This document shows positions 1 through 6,587 of a stretch of DNA of 25,006 nucleotides, piece after piece. Position 1 is the first letter of the stretch; each line of letters starts with the position of its first letter. The notes beneath the pieces are model-generated. The model had not been told where the DNA came from. It searched no databases and saw only the letters and a program-made list of their open reading frames with translations. Source of the DNA: CAYLNH01 sp964384625 (GTDB lineage: Bacteria > Verrucomicrobiota > Lentisphaeria > JABSQK01); contig CAYLNH010000090.1 in NCBI GenBank assembly GCA_964384625.1, positions 1 to 25,006 on the forward strand. The letters are read 5' to 3'. The position numbers and the translations under genes were made by a program.

Positions 1-1
1 G

Positions 2-52
2 AATATGGAGGCAATAACACAGATGTTCAAGTTATTTGCGGACGACGCCTAA
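2..52 (+). CDS. possible C-terminal tail of a gene entering from the left
   Basis: Reading frame 2 is open from the window edge to a TAA at 50-52 and would encode a tail ending in MEAITQMFKLFADDA. The composition is plausible for a soluble protein C-terminus, and GC-rich intergenic sequence follows. Only about 16 codons are visible, so no product can be assigned and the frame could be open by chance. Confidence 0.2.
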   Translation, partial: NMEAITQMFKLFADDA

Positions 53-144
53 GCGACGTGTCGGGTCGAAGCCCTGTGGCGAAGCCTGAAGACGGGTCCG
101 CGGGATTACATGACAGCGATGGGTTGTTCGCTCGGTTGCGTCCA

Positions 145-804
145 CTAGAAGATGAACCATAGATCATCTTTTGCCTCGACGCCGTTGGGGAGATTCCGTT
201 TGCGCATGGGCATCTTGGGATCGTAGAGACAGACAATGATAGCCTCTGCGGGAGTGGTGTTCAGGGCGGAGACCGGCTCTACTTCAAGGGTTAGAAAGGT
301 TGGTTTGGGTGGTTCATCATCGTAGACGGCGACTACCTCCAGGCCCCATTCCTGGACGCCAAGATGGCAGATCTCCGCCAGCTCGGTCGCACCCAGATAG
401 GCGATCTTCGTTTTGCCTTCGAGCGAAATGTCCTTGCAGACCTGGGCGCTGCGCTTGCGCGCCTCCTGGTAGAAGTGCATGGAGAACTTCAGGAACTCCA
501 TGGTCAGACGCGTCTTTTGGGAGATGCCCTTCGGGGTGAGAAAGTAGTCCCAACGCCGGGCATGCCGTTTCTTGACGTGCATCAACCCCTTCTTCACCAT
601 GCGCGTGAGGATCTCGTGCGCCAGCCGGATGCTGACGCCGAGCTTGTCGCGCACCATGCGGTTGCTCAGACGGGGCGTTTGCTCGACGTGCTCCAGGACC
701 TGCAGCTCATACAGGTCGTGGACGTCGATCGTCCCCAGTTCAGGGTCGGTCTTGGCGTCCTTTGTCGGGACGCCAGGAGATGAATTGGACGGAGTGTTAA
801 CCAT
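145..804 (-). CDS. winged-helix (MarR/EPS-type) transcriptional regulator with C-terminal Rossmann-like domain
   Basis: This 219-aa protein is probably a cytoplasmic DNA-binding regulator. Residues about 30-110 form a winged helix: a helix-turn-helix (LSNRMVRDKLGVSIRLAHEI), then a wing and a linker reading YFLTPKGISQKTRLTMEFL. That linker is characteristic of the MarR-like regulators found at exopolysaccharide loci. Residues about 130-219 begin KIAYLGATELAEICHLGV and continue EVVAVYDDE, a beta-alpha-beta pattern like nucleotide- or CoA-binding Rossmann domains, so the protein may sense a nucleotide-sugar or cofactor; this is inference. The ATG at 804 has no good Shine-Dalgarno, so translation may be leaderless or start further in. 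The glycosyltransferases in the neighbourhood fit a role in polysaccharide control. Fold assignment is fairly sure; ligand and target are unknown. Confidence 0.85.
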   Translation of the reverse strand: MVNTPSNSSPGVPTKDAKTDPELGTIDVHDLYELQVLEHVEQTPRLSNRMVRDKLGVSIRLAHEILTRMVKKGLMHVKKRHARRWDYFLTPKGISQKTRLTMEFLKFSMHFYQEARKRSAQVCKDISLEGKTKIAYLGATELAEICHLGVQEWGLEVVAVYDDEPPKPTFLTLEVEPVSALNTTPAEAIIVCLYDPKMPMRKRNLPNGVEAKDDLWFIF

Positions 805-825
805 AGGGAATCAGGAAGTCAAAAC

Positions 826-852
826 CACGAATCACACGAATCTGACGAATCC
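826..852. repeat. CCACGAAT-type short interspersed repeat
   Basis: The sequence carries repeated ACGAAT units (ACCACGAATCACACGAATC, then TGACGAAT) just upstream of the regulator gene. Short degenerate tandem motifs of this kind recur between genes in many PVC and other environmental genomes. It is non-coding, and no function can be assigned. Confidence 0.4.
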
Positions 853-957
853 GGAGGGATGCGTCAGCACTGCACAACCGCCTTCGCCAGCTTCGGCGCT
901 CAACGGGCTTCGCTTGACGCCTCCAGGAGGAGGGCGGATATCGGAGTGGAAATTTAG

Positions 958-982
958 AATTAATTCTGCCGCAGAATTAATT
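958..982. repeat. perfect 11-bp inverted repeat (AT-rich hairpin)
   Basis: AATTAATTCTG, loop CCG, CAGAATTAATT: the arms are perfectly complementary. It is immediately followed by a second hairpin, GGGCCG-TTTA-CGGCCC, at 988-1003. Neither lies at the 3' end of a gene, because the flanking genes diverge. It is therefore not an ordinary terminator; it could be an operator or a small repetitive element. Confidence 0.6.
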
Positions 983-987
983 AAGGA

Positions 988-1003
988 GGGCCGTTTACGG
1001 CCC
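988..1003. repeat. 6-bp GC hairpin GGGCCG-TTTA-CGGCCC
   Basis: A perfect short stem with a TTTA loop, 5 nt after the AT-rich palindrome. It has no following T-tract, so it is a weak terminator candidate and may be part of the same repeat element. Confidence 0.45.
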
Positions 1004-1235
1004 GCCTGGTGAGGCTGCGCGCACCGGTGAATTTCATTGTCCGGAGACGCTCCGCCCGGTCACTTCTACACCTTGCCAGGCTGAAATAACCGGTTTTATG
1101 CGTAACTTTACTCAGCGTTACGTTACATTAGTAAACGATAGATGTCAAGTGCGGGTGGTTACTGTTTCGCGTCATTATTGACGCGCCCGGAGGCGGAACG
1201 CTTGCACCCACAGCGTTGCCGCGTGATGGTACGGG

Positions 1236-1859
1236 ATGCGGAAAGTATGGATCAGTCTGGGGTTGTACGCGGTGTTGGTCGGGTTCAACACCGGCCTGCA
1301 TCTGACGTGGGGCTCGCGGGCCGGGCAGGTGACGCCGTTCCTGCTGCTGGGACTGGGACTGGTGGGCATTCTGCTCCGGGTGGATCGGGCCGAGGAGGAC
1401 CTGCAGCCCCCCCGACCGCTGGTCAGTCTGGGAGAGGGACTCCTGGCGGCGGTCGTTGTTTTGCCGATGTTCGTGTCGTCGCAATACCTGCTGTCTCGAA
1501 TCGGGATTCTGTCGTTCAGCCCTGTGATGCCCGACAACCTTGTCAGACTGGTCGCGTTCGAGGTGATCGTCATCGCCATCCCGGAGGAGCTCTTCTTCCG
1601 CGGCATGCTGCAGCCGGCGCTGGACAGCAGATGGAAGCCGCGCCGGCGTTTGTTCGGCGCTGCCGTGGGACCTTCGTTGTTTGTGACTTCGGCGCTATTT
1701 GCCTTGGCGCACCTGCCGATTCAACGCAGCCCGATTGCGTTGCTGACGTTCTTCCCGGCGTTGCTTTTCGGAGTGCTGTACGCCCGCCGTCGTTCGATTG
1801 TGGGCGCGGTTGCCTTCCATGCGGCGTGCAACCTGACGTTGGCGTTCTTCCCCTTGTAG
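1236..1859 (+). CDS. CPBP-family (Abi/CAAX-like) intramembrane glutamic protease
   Basis: This is a 207-aa multi-pass membrane protein with hydrophobic segments at about residues 5-22, 33-47, 66-85, 105-117, 143-160 and 168-183. The three CPBP motifs are intact: EELFFRG at 118-124 (catalytic Glu pair and Arg), FALAH with His159, and HAACN with His195 and Asn199. Family members cleave or process membrane-bound substrates, including prenylated proteins in eukaryotes and bacteriocin-immunity or sorting-system partners in bacteria. The substrate cannot be told here. The ATG at 1236 has only a weak GGTACGGG upstream, so the exact start is uncertain, but the protein is full length for the small CPBP class. 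It stands alone on the plus strand between minus-strand genes. A GTGCCGC-AA-GCGGCAC hairpin follows its stop by two bases. Confidence 0.9.
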   Translation: MRKVWISLGLYAVLVGFNTGLHLTWGSRAGQVTPFLLLGLGLVGILLRVDRAEEDLQPPRPLVSLGEGLLAAVVVLPMFVSSQYLLSRIGILSFSPVMPDNLVRLVAFEVIVIAIPEELFFRGMLQPALDSRWKPRRRLFGAAVGPSLFVTSALFALAHLPIQRSPIALLTFFPALLFGVLYARRRSIVGAVAFHAACNLTLAFFPL

Positions 1860-1861
1860 TC

Positions 1862-1877
1862 GTGCCGCAAGCGGCAC
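1862..1877 (+). terminator. possible terminator hairpin after the CPBP gene
   Basis: A perfect 7-bp stem, GTGCCGC-AA-GCGGCAC, lies two bases past the stop codon. It lacks a T-tract, so intrinsic termination is doubtful. The stem also resembles the gene-end hairpins found as intergenic repeats in PVC genomes. Confidence 0.35.
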
Positions 1878-1928
1878 ACCCGAGCGTTTCCACAAAAGCT
1901 GTGGCCGCCAATCCTGCAAAGCCGACTG

Positions 1929-2017
1929 CAACGCCTTCAGCGTTGATGTCTGTTGCCATGTATCCTGGGGTAGGCTTCGCCAACCCCAGGCTCGAGACTG
2001 TCACGCCTTCAGCGTGA
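1929..2017. repeat. cluster of three intergenic hairpins
   Basis: Three stems occur in series: CAACGC-CTTCA-GCGTTG (1929-1945), CCTGGGGT-A-GGCTTCGCC-A-ACCCCAGG (1964-1990) and TCACGC-CTTCA-GCGTGA (2001-2017). The first and third share the CTTCA loop and a near-identical stem. This modular GCCTTCAGC plus CCTGGGG arrangement is typical of dispersed intergenic repeats. It sits between two convergent genes. Confidence 0.6.
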
Positions 2018-2021
2018 AGAG

Positions 2022-2090
2022 CAGCGGCGACAGAAACGCTTAGGGGTTGCAGCTGGTCCCGGCGGGGGACCCGGGGTCATGTCGCCGCTG
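2022..2090 (-). terminator. long stem spanning the GT2 stop codon, possible terminator
   Basis: CAGCGGCGACA (2022-2032) pairs perfectly with TGTCGCCGCTG (2080-2090). The second arm is the end of the GT2 reading frame, whose stop is at 2077-2079. A smaller GGTCC/GGACC stem lies inside. In the minus direction this could fold at the 3' end of the glycosyltransferase transcript. There is no T-tract, so it may instead protect the transcript end. Confidence 0.3.
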
Positions 2091-2880
2091 TCGGCGATTT
2101 GAGATGGTCGGCCACCAATGCCGTGTAGTCGAACTCCCAGGCCGGTGTAATCTCAATCCGGCCGGTCGGTACCAGGCCTTCCCCGAGCTTGCGTTCGACG
2201 TATTCCTCGACCTTGACGTTGCCGGGCCGGCTGCCGTCGCGGTCCCGGCCGAAGCCGCTCAGATGGAACGAACCCGTACCGCCCCAGCGGTAGAGATAGA
2301 AGATTTCTTCCGGGGCGATCGCATTGAAGTTGCACTTGTGCGGTTTGTCGGCCTCCTCGAAACGCAACTCCAGCGCCATATCCTGGCCGCTGCCCATGTG
2401 CGGGTAGCCGCCGACCTCGTCAAAGAAATCTCGCGTCCAGACACTGCCGCTGTGATACAAATTCGCATTCGGCCCGCCGATCACGCCGTTATTCAGGGTC
2501 AGGGCTTTCGATGGTTTGAAGAACCGGCGGTAGCGCTCTGCGCTCTGCATCTTCGCAATCGAATAGGAAATCCGATGCGGCAGGTAGATGTCGTCGTCAT
2601 CCCAGACAAAGAGAATGTCGTGACTCGCCAATGCCGCACAGGCGTTGCGTTTTTCGCCGACCGTCCGAAACCGCTTGCCGGAGTTGACCACGACAACGTC
2701 GGGATGATCGATCACAATGGTCTGCTGATCAAAGTCATTGAGGACCAGCAGTTCCTTCGGCCCTTCGCAGTCCTGGCGCAGAAAGGACTCAACGGCTTCT
2801 CCCAGCAGCGCCGGCGGCCGCCCGTACGTCAAGCACATGCAGCTCACTGCGGGGAGTTCTGTTTCTTGCTTCGTCTTCAC
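2077..2880 (-). CDS. family 2 glycosyltransferase (GT-A fold)
   Basis: This is a cytoplasmic GT2-type sugar transferase. The domain opens with PAVSCMCLTYGRP (beta-1 and the sugar-nucleotide site). It carries a canonical metal-binding run VWDDDD about 90 residues in, followed by the acceptor-side GGYPHMGSGQDMALELRF, where the GQD fits the ED-like catalytic-base region. I place the start at the GTG at 2880, which has an AAGG upstream. The frame is open back to a TTG at 2988 that overlaps the upstream gene's stop, but that extension is Arg-rich and made of hairpin repeat DNA (2940-2983), so it is unlikely to be translated. The gene follows the methyltransferase/ATP-grasp gene on the same strand and probably shares its transcript. 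The acceptor is unknown; cell-surface glycan is likely by context. Confidence 0.85.
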   Translation of the reverse strand: MKTKQETELPAVSCMCLTYGRPPALLGEAVESFLRQDCEGPKELLVLNDFDQQTIVIDHPDVVVVNSGKRFRTVGEKRNACAALASHDILFVWDDDDIYLPHRISYSIAKMQSAERYRRFFKPSKALTLNNGVIGGPNANLYHSGSVWTRDFFDEVGGYPHMGSGQDMALELRFEEADKPHKCNFNAIAPEEIFYLYRWGGTGSFHLSGFGRDRDGSRPGNVKVEEYVERKLGEGLVPTGRIEITPAWEFDYTALVADHLKSPTAAT

Positions 2881-2939
2881 CTTTGTCGCAACCCTTGTCT
2901 GTCTGGTATTTGTCGATACCTGTCGATTCCGATCGTGGC

Positions 2940-2983
2940 CGCGGTCGTCTCGACCGCGCACATTCCCGACTTTCGTCGGGAAT
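2940..2983. repeat. two adjacent hairpins in the gap before the GT2 gene
   Basis: CGCGGTCG-TCT-CGACCGCG (2940-2958) is followed by ATTCCCGAC-TTTC-GTCGGGAAT (2962-2983), both perfect stems, just past the stop of the methyltransferase/ATP-grasp gene. They may be a terminator or processing site between the two minus-strand genes, or a dispersed repeat. Their presence argues against the long TTG-initiated form of the glycosyltransferase. Confidence 0.5.
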
Positions 2984-2984
2984 A

Positions 2985-4466
2985 TCAAGACCCGTCGTTC
3001 ATTCCGAACAGCTCCTCCTCAATCACATCGACAATCGCCTCGGTCACCCGGGTCAGCGTGCCGCCGTGGGCGGTGGGGTAGGGGTTGATGTCGAAAACAT
3101 AGAGCTTGTCCCTTTTGAACAAGCCTTCGATATGGGCTACGTCAACACCGAGCTGCTGCATGGCCTGAATGATCGGGCCGTGGTACTCCTTCGGCAGGGA
3201 GAAGGGTGTGCGGTGTTTGCACATGCCGCTCTTCAGGATCTCCTCGGAATCATCGTGGCAGTACAGCCAGCCGTCGCACACGCGGCCCAGGCTGAAGCCG
3301 ATGCGGAAGAACGAGCGGACGCCGGACTCGAGATTGTCGATGTACTCGACCGTGATCTTCTCGATCGCCCGGCGGTCTTTGTAGTCGCCGCGGTTGTTGT
3401 TGGTGGCGTAGAGCTGAATATACTTGCGGTCTTTGGAGACGCGGGCGCTGTGTTTCGACGTCTGCCACGCGGCCGAAGCGCGGTAGTCCGCCGGCAGCTC
3501 CGCGCAGATGCGCGGGCCGATGCCGAGCTCTGCCAGAAGCGGCAGATACTTCCACTTGGTCAGATCGCGAAAACGGGCAACGTCGTTGATCACCGGCCGG
3601 CCGCTTGCCGCGAAATCGGCGGCTTCCAGCTGCGCCAGCACTTCCGGCTGGGTGGGGTCGCGGAACATATGCCAGAATGCGTCGTAGTCGTCGAAGTCCA
3701 CTTGATGCAGCGTCAGCGGCTTCAGCCTGGAGCGCATCAACGGCAGTTCGATCGGCTCATCCATCAGTGACACGACGTCAACCGCGTGTCCGCGTTCGCG
3801 CAGCAATCGGATCATCTCGTCCGGCGCCAACACCGTCCATTCGTCGGTGCTGTTGCGGTGCAGTTCGTTCTTCCTGCCCCAGGTAGGGAAGCACATGACC
3901 AGGAGGCGTTTGGTGCGCGCCGGGGCGGGGACTGCCACATCGTCGTCGTTCCACAGCATGGTCAGGCCACGGTGCGGTTCGCCGTCGGCCCCGATCTCTC
4001 CGGGCGTCAGGACGGCGTGATGGCGAAAGGCGGCGAAGTGTTTGTGCATATCGCTGCGGGCGGAATCGTGGACGAAGCAGAAGCCCCCGGGCGCCAGGTG
4101 TTCTGCTGCTTTTGCCAGACACTGCCAGCGGTGTTGGCCGTCGATGAAGATGAAGTCGAACTTGCCGGTTACGGCTTCGTGGTCGACGTAGCCGGCGAAC
4201 TGCCGTTCGAGCGGCAGCGACGCATCCTGATCGGCGGCGTGGAAGAGCTGCACATGTTCCGGCGCCACGGCCGCAACCTTGTCGACCCATTCCGAGTCAT
4301 GATCGATGCCGATCCATTCCGCCGCCCGGCCGCATTGCGAGAATACCAGTGTGCTGTGGCCGATCCCCCATTCCAGACAGCGCCGCGGGCGATGCCTGTC
4401 AATGTGGCGTTTGATGATCGCCGCTTCCTGGGGGGTCATGTACGGTGTGTATGGTGGACTGAGCAC
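2985..4466 (-). CDS. class I SAM methyltransferase fused to an ATP-grasp-like domain
   Basis: This is a two-domain protein of about 493 aa (numbered from the GTG at 4466). Residues 10-175 are a Rossmann methyltransferase: CLEWGIGHST (motif I, about 30-39), WIGIDHD (acidic loop), FDFIFIDGQHR (about 103-113) and LAPGGFCFVHD. From about residue 187 a second domain starts with RLLVMCFPTWGRKNE. It ends with a metal-site-like FDINPYPTAHGG, where DINPYP resembles the ATP-grasp acidic/Asn motif, preceded by VDVAHIEGLF. ATP-grasp enzymes ligate carboxylates to amines or thiols, so a linked ligase-methyltransferase acting on one small molecule or peptide is plausible; this is inference. The frame is open to an ATG at 4526, but a TATAAT at 4542-4547 puts transcription start near 4535, favouring the GTG at 4466 or the ATG at 4439. 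Confidence 0.8.
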   Translation of the reverse strand: MLSPPYTPYMTPQEAAIIKRHIDRHRPRRCLEWGIGHSTLVFSQCGRAAEWIGIDHDSEWVDKVAAVAPEHVQLFHAADQDASLPLERQFAGYVDHEAVTGKFDFIFIDGQHRWQCLAKAAEHLAPGGFCFVHDSARSDMHKHFAAFRHHAVLTPGEIGADGEPHRGLTMLWNDDDVAVPAPARTKRLLVMCFPTWGRKNELHRNSTDEWTVLAPDEMIRLLRERGHAVDVVSLMDEPIELPLMRSRLKPLTLHQVDFDDYDAFWHMFRDPTQPEVLAQLEAADFAASGRPVINDVARFRDLTKWKYLPLLAELGIGPRICAELPADYRASAAWQTSKHSARVSKDRKYIQLYATNNNRGDYKDRRAIEKITVEYIDNLESGVRSFFRIGFSLGRVCDGWLYCHDDSEEILKSGMCKHRTPFSLPKEYHGPIIQAMQQLGVDVAHIEGLFKRDKLYVFDINPYPTAHGGTLTRVTEAIVDVIEEELFGMNDGS

Positions 4467-4541
4467 GGTGTTCTCTATAGTGCAGGGCCGGCTGCGCCGG
4501 CCGTCGCGGGCGGCCGAGGCCAGCATGTTTCTATTCTTTGT

Positions 4542-4570
4542 ATTATATCAATGGGAATCGGCTGTTTCAT
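4542..4570 (-). promoter_or_regulatory. sigma-70 type promoter for the methyltransferase/ATP-grasp gene
   Basis: On the minus strand a perfect TATAAT lies at 4547-4542. ATGAAA (4 of 6 to TTGACA) lies at 4570-4565, a 17-bp spacing. Transcription would begin near 4535 in a locally AT-rich stretch. The resulting leader would contain the GGCCGGC-TGC-GCCGGCC type stem at about 4487-4503. Confidence 0.4.
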
Positions 4571-4672
4571 GCTTAGCGCCGATTTATGTGCCTGTTTTTG
4601 AAACCGTTGAGCTTATGCTCACGCGAGGCAGCAATTCGGCCCTTGGGCCTGTGTTTCAGGATCAACCCGATA

Positions 4673-4763
4673 CTTCGTGGTCGACGCAGCCGGCGAACTG
4701 CCGTTCGAGCGGCAGCGACGCATCCAGATCGGCGGCGTGGAAGCGCTGCACATGTTCCGGCGC
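4673..4763 (-). pseudogene. 91-bp gene fragment duplicated from the methyltransferase domain
   Basis: This stretch matches 4175-4265 in the same orientation with three substitutions in 91 bases. In the minus frame it still reads PEHVQRFHAADLDASLPL followed by ERQFAGCVDHE, the segment between the acidic loop and the FIFIDG strand of the fusion protein. Homology ends sharply on both sides, and no start or other methyltransferase motif is present, so it is a gene fragment and not a gene. It may be the remnant of a tandem copy deleted between the fusion gene and the GH20 gene, or a recombination insert. Confidence 0.8.
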
Positions 4764-4805
4764 GCCGGAAGAGGGGGAGGGGAAGCGTGCCGGGCGCAGC
4801 GGCAG

Positions 4806-6290
4806 TCACTGCGGCAGGACCTCCTGATCCCAGCGGCCGTCCCGCAGCCAGATGGCGTCCCAGGCGTGCCGGTCGACCGCGGCCGGATCGGGGGATGCGG
4901 CGTCGGGCAGGGCGGCGAGATGCCGGCGGATCCGCTCGTGGGCGGCGTCGATGTCCGGCGGTGTCGCCGGCGGCGACCAGCCGTATTCGGCCGCCGCCAG
5001 GAAATCGGGCAGCCAGTCGTCGAGCATGTTGCCCGACCATTGTACGGCAAACAGACCGAGAACATTGTCGTAGTCGACGCCGCAGCGCGCCCAGGTGGCG
5101 AGGTTCGCACAGGCCGCGGGCGACGGTGATTTGGAATAGGGCGTGTGGCCGGACGCCGAGCCGCCGGCCATCAGTACCGGTTGGCGGCATCCCGGAGCCA
5201 GCAACTCGGCCAGCCCCTGGCGCTTCAGATGCTCGTTTTCCGCCGCGACCGGCCCGCCTTCGGTGGCGTAACTCCAGAGACAGCGGATGACCCGCTCGGC
5301 CCGCGGCGCCGGTGTCGGCGGGGCATCCGACCAGACCATGGGCATGACGTCGACGCCGCTTGCCGCGGCGCAGTCCTGCACGATGTCGAGCAGTTGCCGG
5401 AGATGTTCGGCCTGCTGTTCGACGGGCAGTCGGACTTCGTCGAGTCCCAGGTGGAGCATGGGCGGCTGCAGCGCCTGCAGCCATTCGGCGTAGACCGCCC
5501 GCAGGAGGTCCCTGGTGCGTGCGTCACAGGGGGCCAGATGGGATTTGCGGATGTGCGTGCCGACGCCTTCGTAGGTGTGCTCGAAGCCGCCGCTGACCAG
5601 TTCCGGATAGTGGCGGCCCTTGGCCGTCGAGTGTCCCAGTGACTCGATCTCCGGAATCAACGTGATACCGCAGGCCGCCGCGTAGTCGGATAATTCGCGG
5701 ACCTGATCCATGGTCAGCGCATAGGGGTTCTGCGAACCCAGCGGCACAGAGCGGTAGCGCACGGCATTGAGTTCGTCATCGCCTTCGCGGAAGAGCAGGA
5801 AATTTAGTTTGAACGCGGAGCAGATACGGATGATGCGTTTGATCTGGGCGATGGAGTTTGGGGCCCTGCCGCTGTCGATCTGGAAGCCGCGCCACCGGTA
5901 GTGCGGCCGGTCATGGATGCGTGCCCCGCGGACCACGAGACCGCGGCCGTTGCGCTGTACGAGCTGCCGCAGCGTCATGGCGCCCCAGAGCAGGCCGGTT
6001 GGCGAACCGGCATCGAGCTGCACGCCGTCCGGTCCCACGTGCAGACGGTATGCCTCCGGCTCGAGGTCGGCGGCGGGAGCCGCCGCCGGCGTGCCGAGGA
6101 CAAGTTGGTGCGGCCCGATGTTGTCAGACGCAACCGGGATGGTGGTCTTATGTTCCTGCCGCAGCAGTTCGGCCAGGCGCCGGCCGACGGCAGCGGTACT
6201 GCAGCGGATGCAGTCTGCCGGCGCCATGGCGAAGTCCGCGCGACTCCATTCCACGGAGCGGGGCGTCGGCAGCAGTTCCGGTGTGGTCAT
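4806..6290 (-). CDS. glycoside hydrolase family 20 (beta-N-acetylhexosaminidase-like) protein
   Basis: This 494-aa protein carries a GH20b-type N-terminal domain (about residues 5-125) and a catalytic barrel that opens with YRWRGFQIDSGR at 131-142. Further marks are PEIESLGHS (about 213-221, matching the family PEIDxPGH) and HLGLDEVR with the catalytic Asp284-Glu285 pair used in substrate-assisted hydrolysis of N-acetylhexosaminides. The usual HxGGDE is HLGLDE here, so specificity may differ. No signal peptide is seen, which suggests an intracellular enzyme acting on imported or recycled amino-sugar oligomers. The ATG at 6290 is chosen because AAAGGAG lies at good spacing; an in-frame ATG at 6368 would add an Arg-rich tail without support. 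The gene follows the repeat array on the minus strand. Confidence 0.88.
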   Translation of the reverse strand: MTTPELLPTPRSVEWSRADFAMAPADCIRCSTAAVGRRLAELLRQEHKTTIPVASDNIGPHQLVLGTPAAAPAADLEPEAYRLHVGPDGVQLDAGSPTGLLWGAMTLRQLVQRNGRGLVVRGARIHDRPHYRWRGFQIDSGRAPNSIAQIKRIIRICSAFKLNFLLFREGDDELNAVRYRSVPLGSQNPYALTMDQVRELSDYAAACGITLIPEIESLGHSTAKGRHYPELVSGGFEHTYEGVGTHIRKSHLAPCDARTRDLLRAVYAEWLQALQPPMLHLGLDEVRLPVEQQAEHLRQLLDIVQDCAAASGVDVMPMVWSDAPPTPAPRAERVIRCLWSYATEGGPVAAENEHLKRQGLAELLAPGCRQPVLMAGGSASGHTPYSKSPSPAACANLATWARCGVDYDNVLGLFAVQWSGNMLDDWLPDFLAAAEYGWSPPATPPDIDAAHERIRRHLAALPDAASPDPAAVDRHAWDAIWLRDGRWDQEVLPQ

Positions 6291-6492
6291 GGCGGGTTCT
6301 CCTTTGTGGTGCTGCTTGCTCCGACGCCGGCGCGTTGACAGGGCGTGCCTGAAGGGAATAGAAATCAAATGTCACCATAGTTGTGAATCCATGTCCTGCG
6401 ATCCTTACGAAAGGGATTCACAGGAAAACCCGTTCCGGCGTTGACCCGGAGCCCGAGGGTTTCCCGCCTTTTTTTTCGACAAACGATGGAAC

Positions 6493-6552
6493 AGAAGAGC
6501 AGGGGACAGAAGAGCAGGGGACGGAAGAGCAGGGGACGGAAGAGCAGGGGAC
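6493..6552 (+). repeat. 15-bp tandem repeat, four copies
   Basis: Four head-to-tail copies of (A/G)GAAGAGCAGGGGAC occur. The two leftmost differ from the two rightmost by one base. The array lies upstream of the GH20 gene and directly beside the larger GC-rich array. It could be read as EEQGT repeats in one frame, but no gene context supports translation. Confidence 0.9.
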
Positions 6553-6587
6553 GGAGTTTGGCCATGGGAGATCCTGCGGGACGAGAA

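Larger units (their letters stand above)
805..1235. other. 431-bp intergenic region between divergent genes
   Basis: No gene is supported here. It holds the ACGAAT repeat (826-852), a module GCTTCGGCGCTCAA near 893-906 that recurs at 24984 and 8825 (mostly in inverted orientation), two hairpins at 958-982 and 988-1003, and an AT-rich stretch (about 1085-1145) with GTAAC/GTTAC half-sites. The AT-rich stretch is the likeliest promoter region for the CPBP protease gene. I could not fix a clear -35/-10 pair. Confidence 0.5.

Noticed and set aside
2881..2988. N-terminal extension of the GT2 protein from a TTG at 2988
   Set aside because: The extension is Arg-rich, falls in two hairpin repeats and lies outside the GT2 domain; the GTG at 2880 has a better ribosome site.
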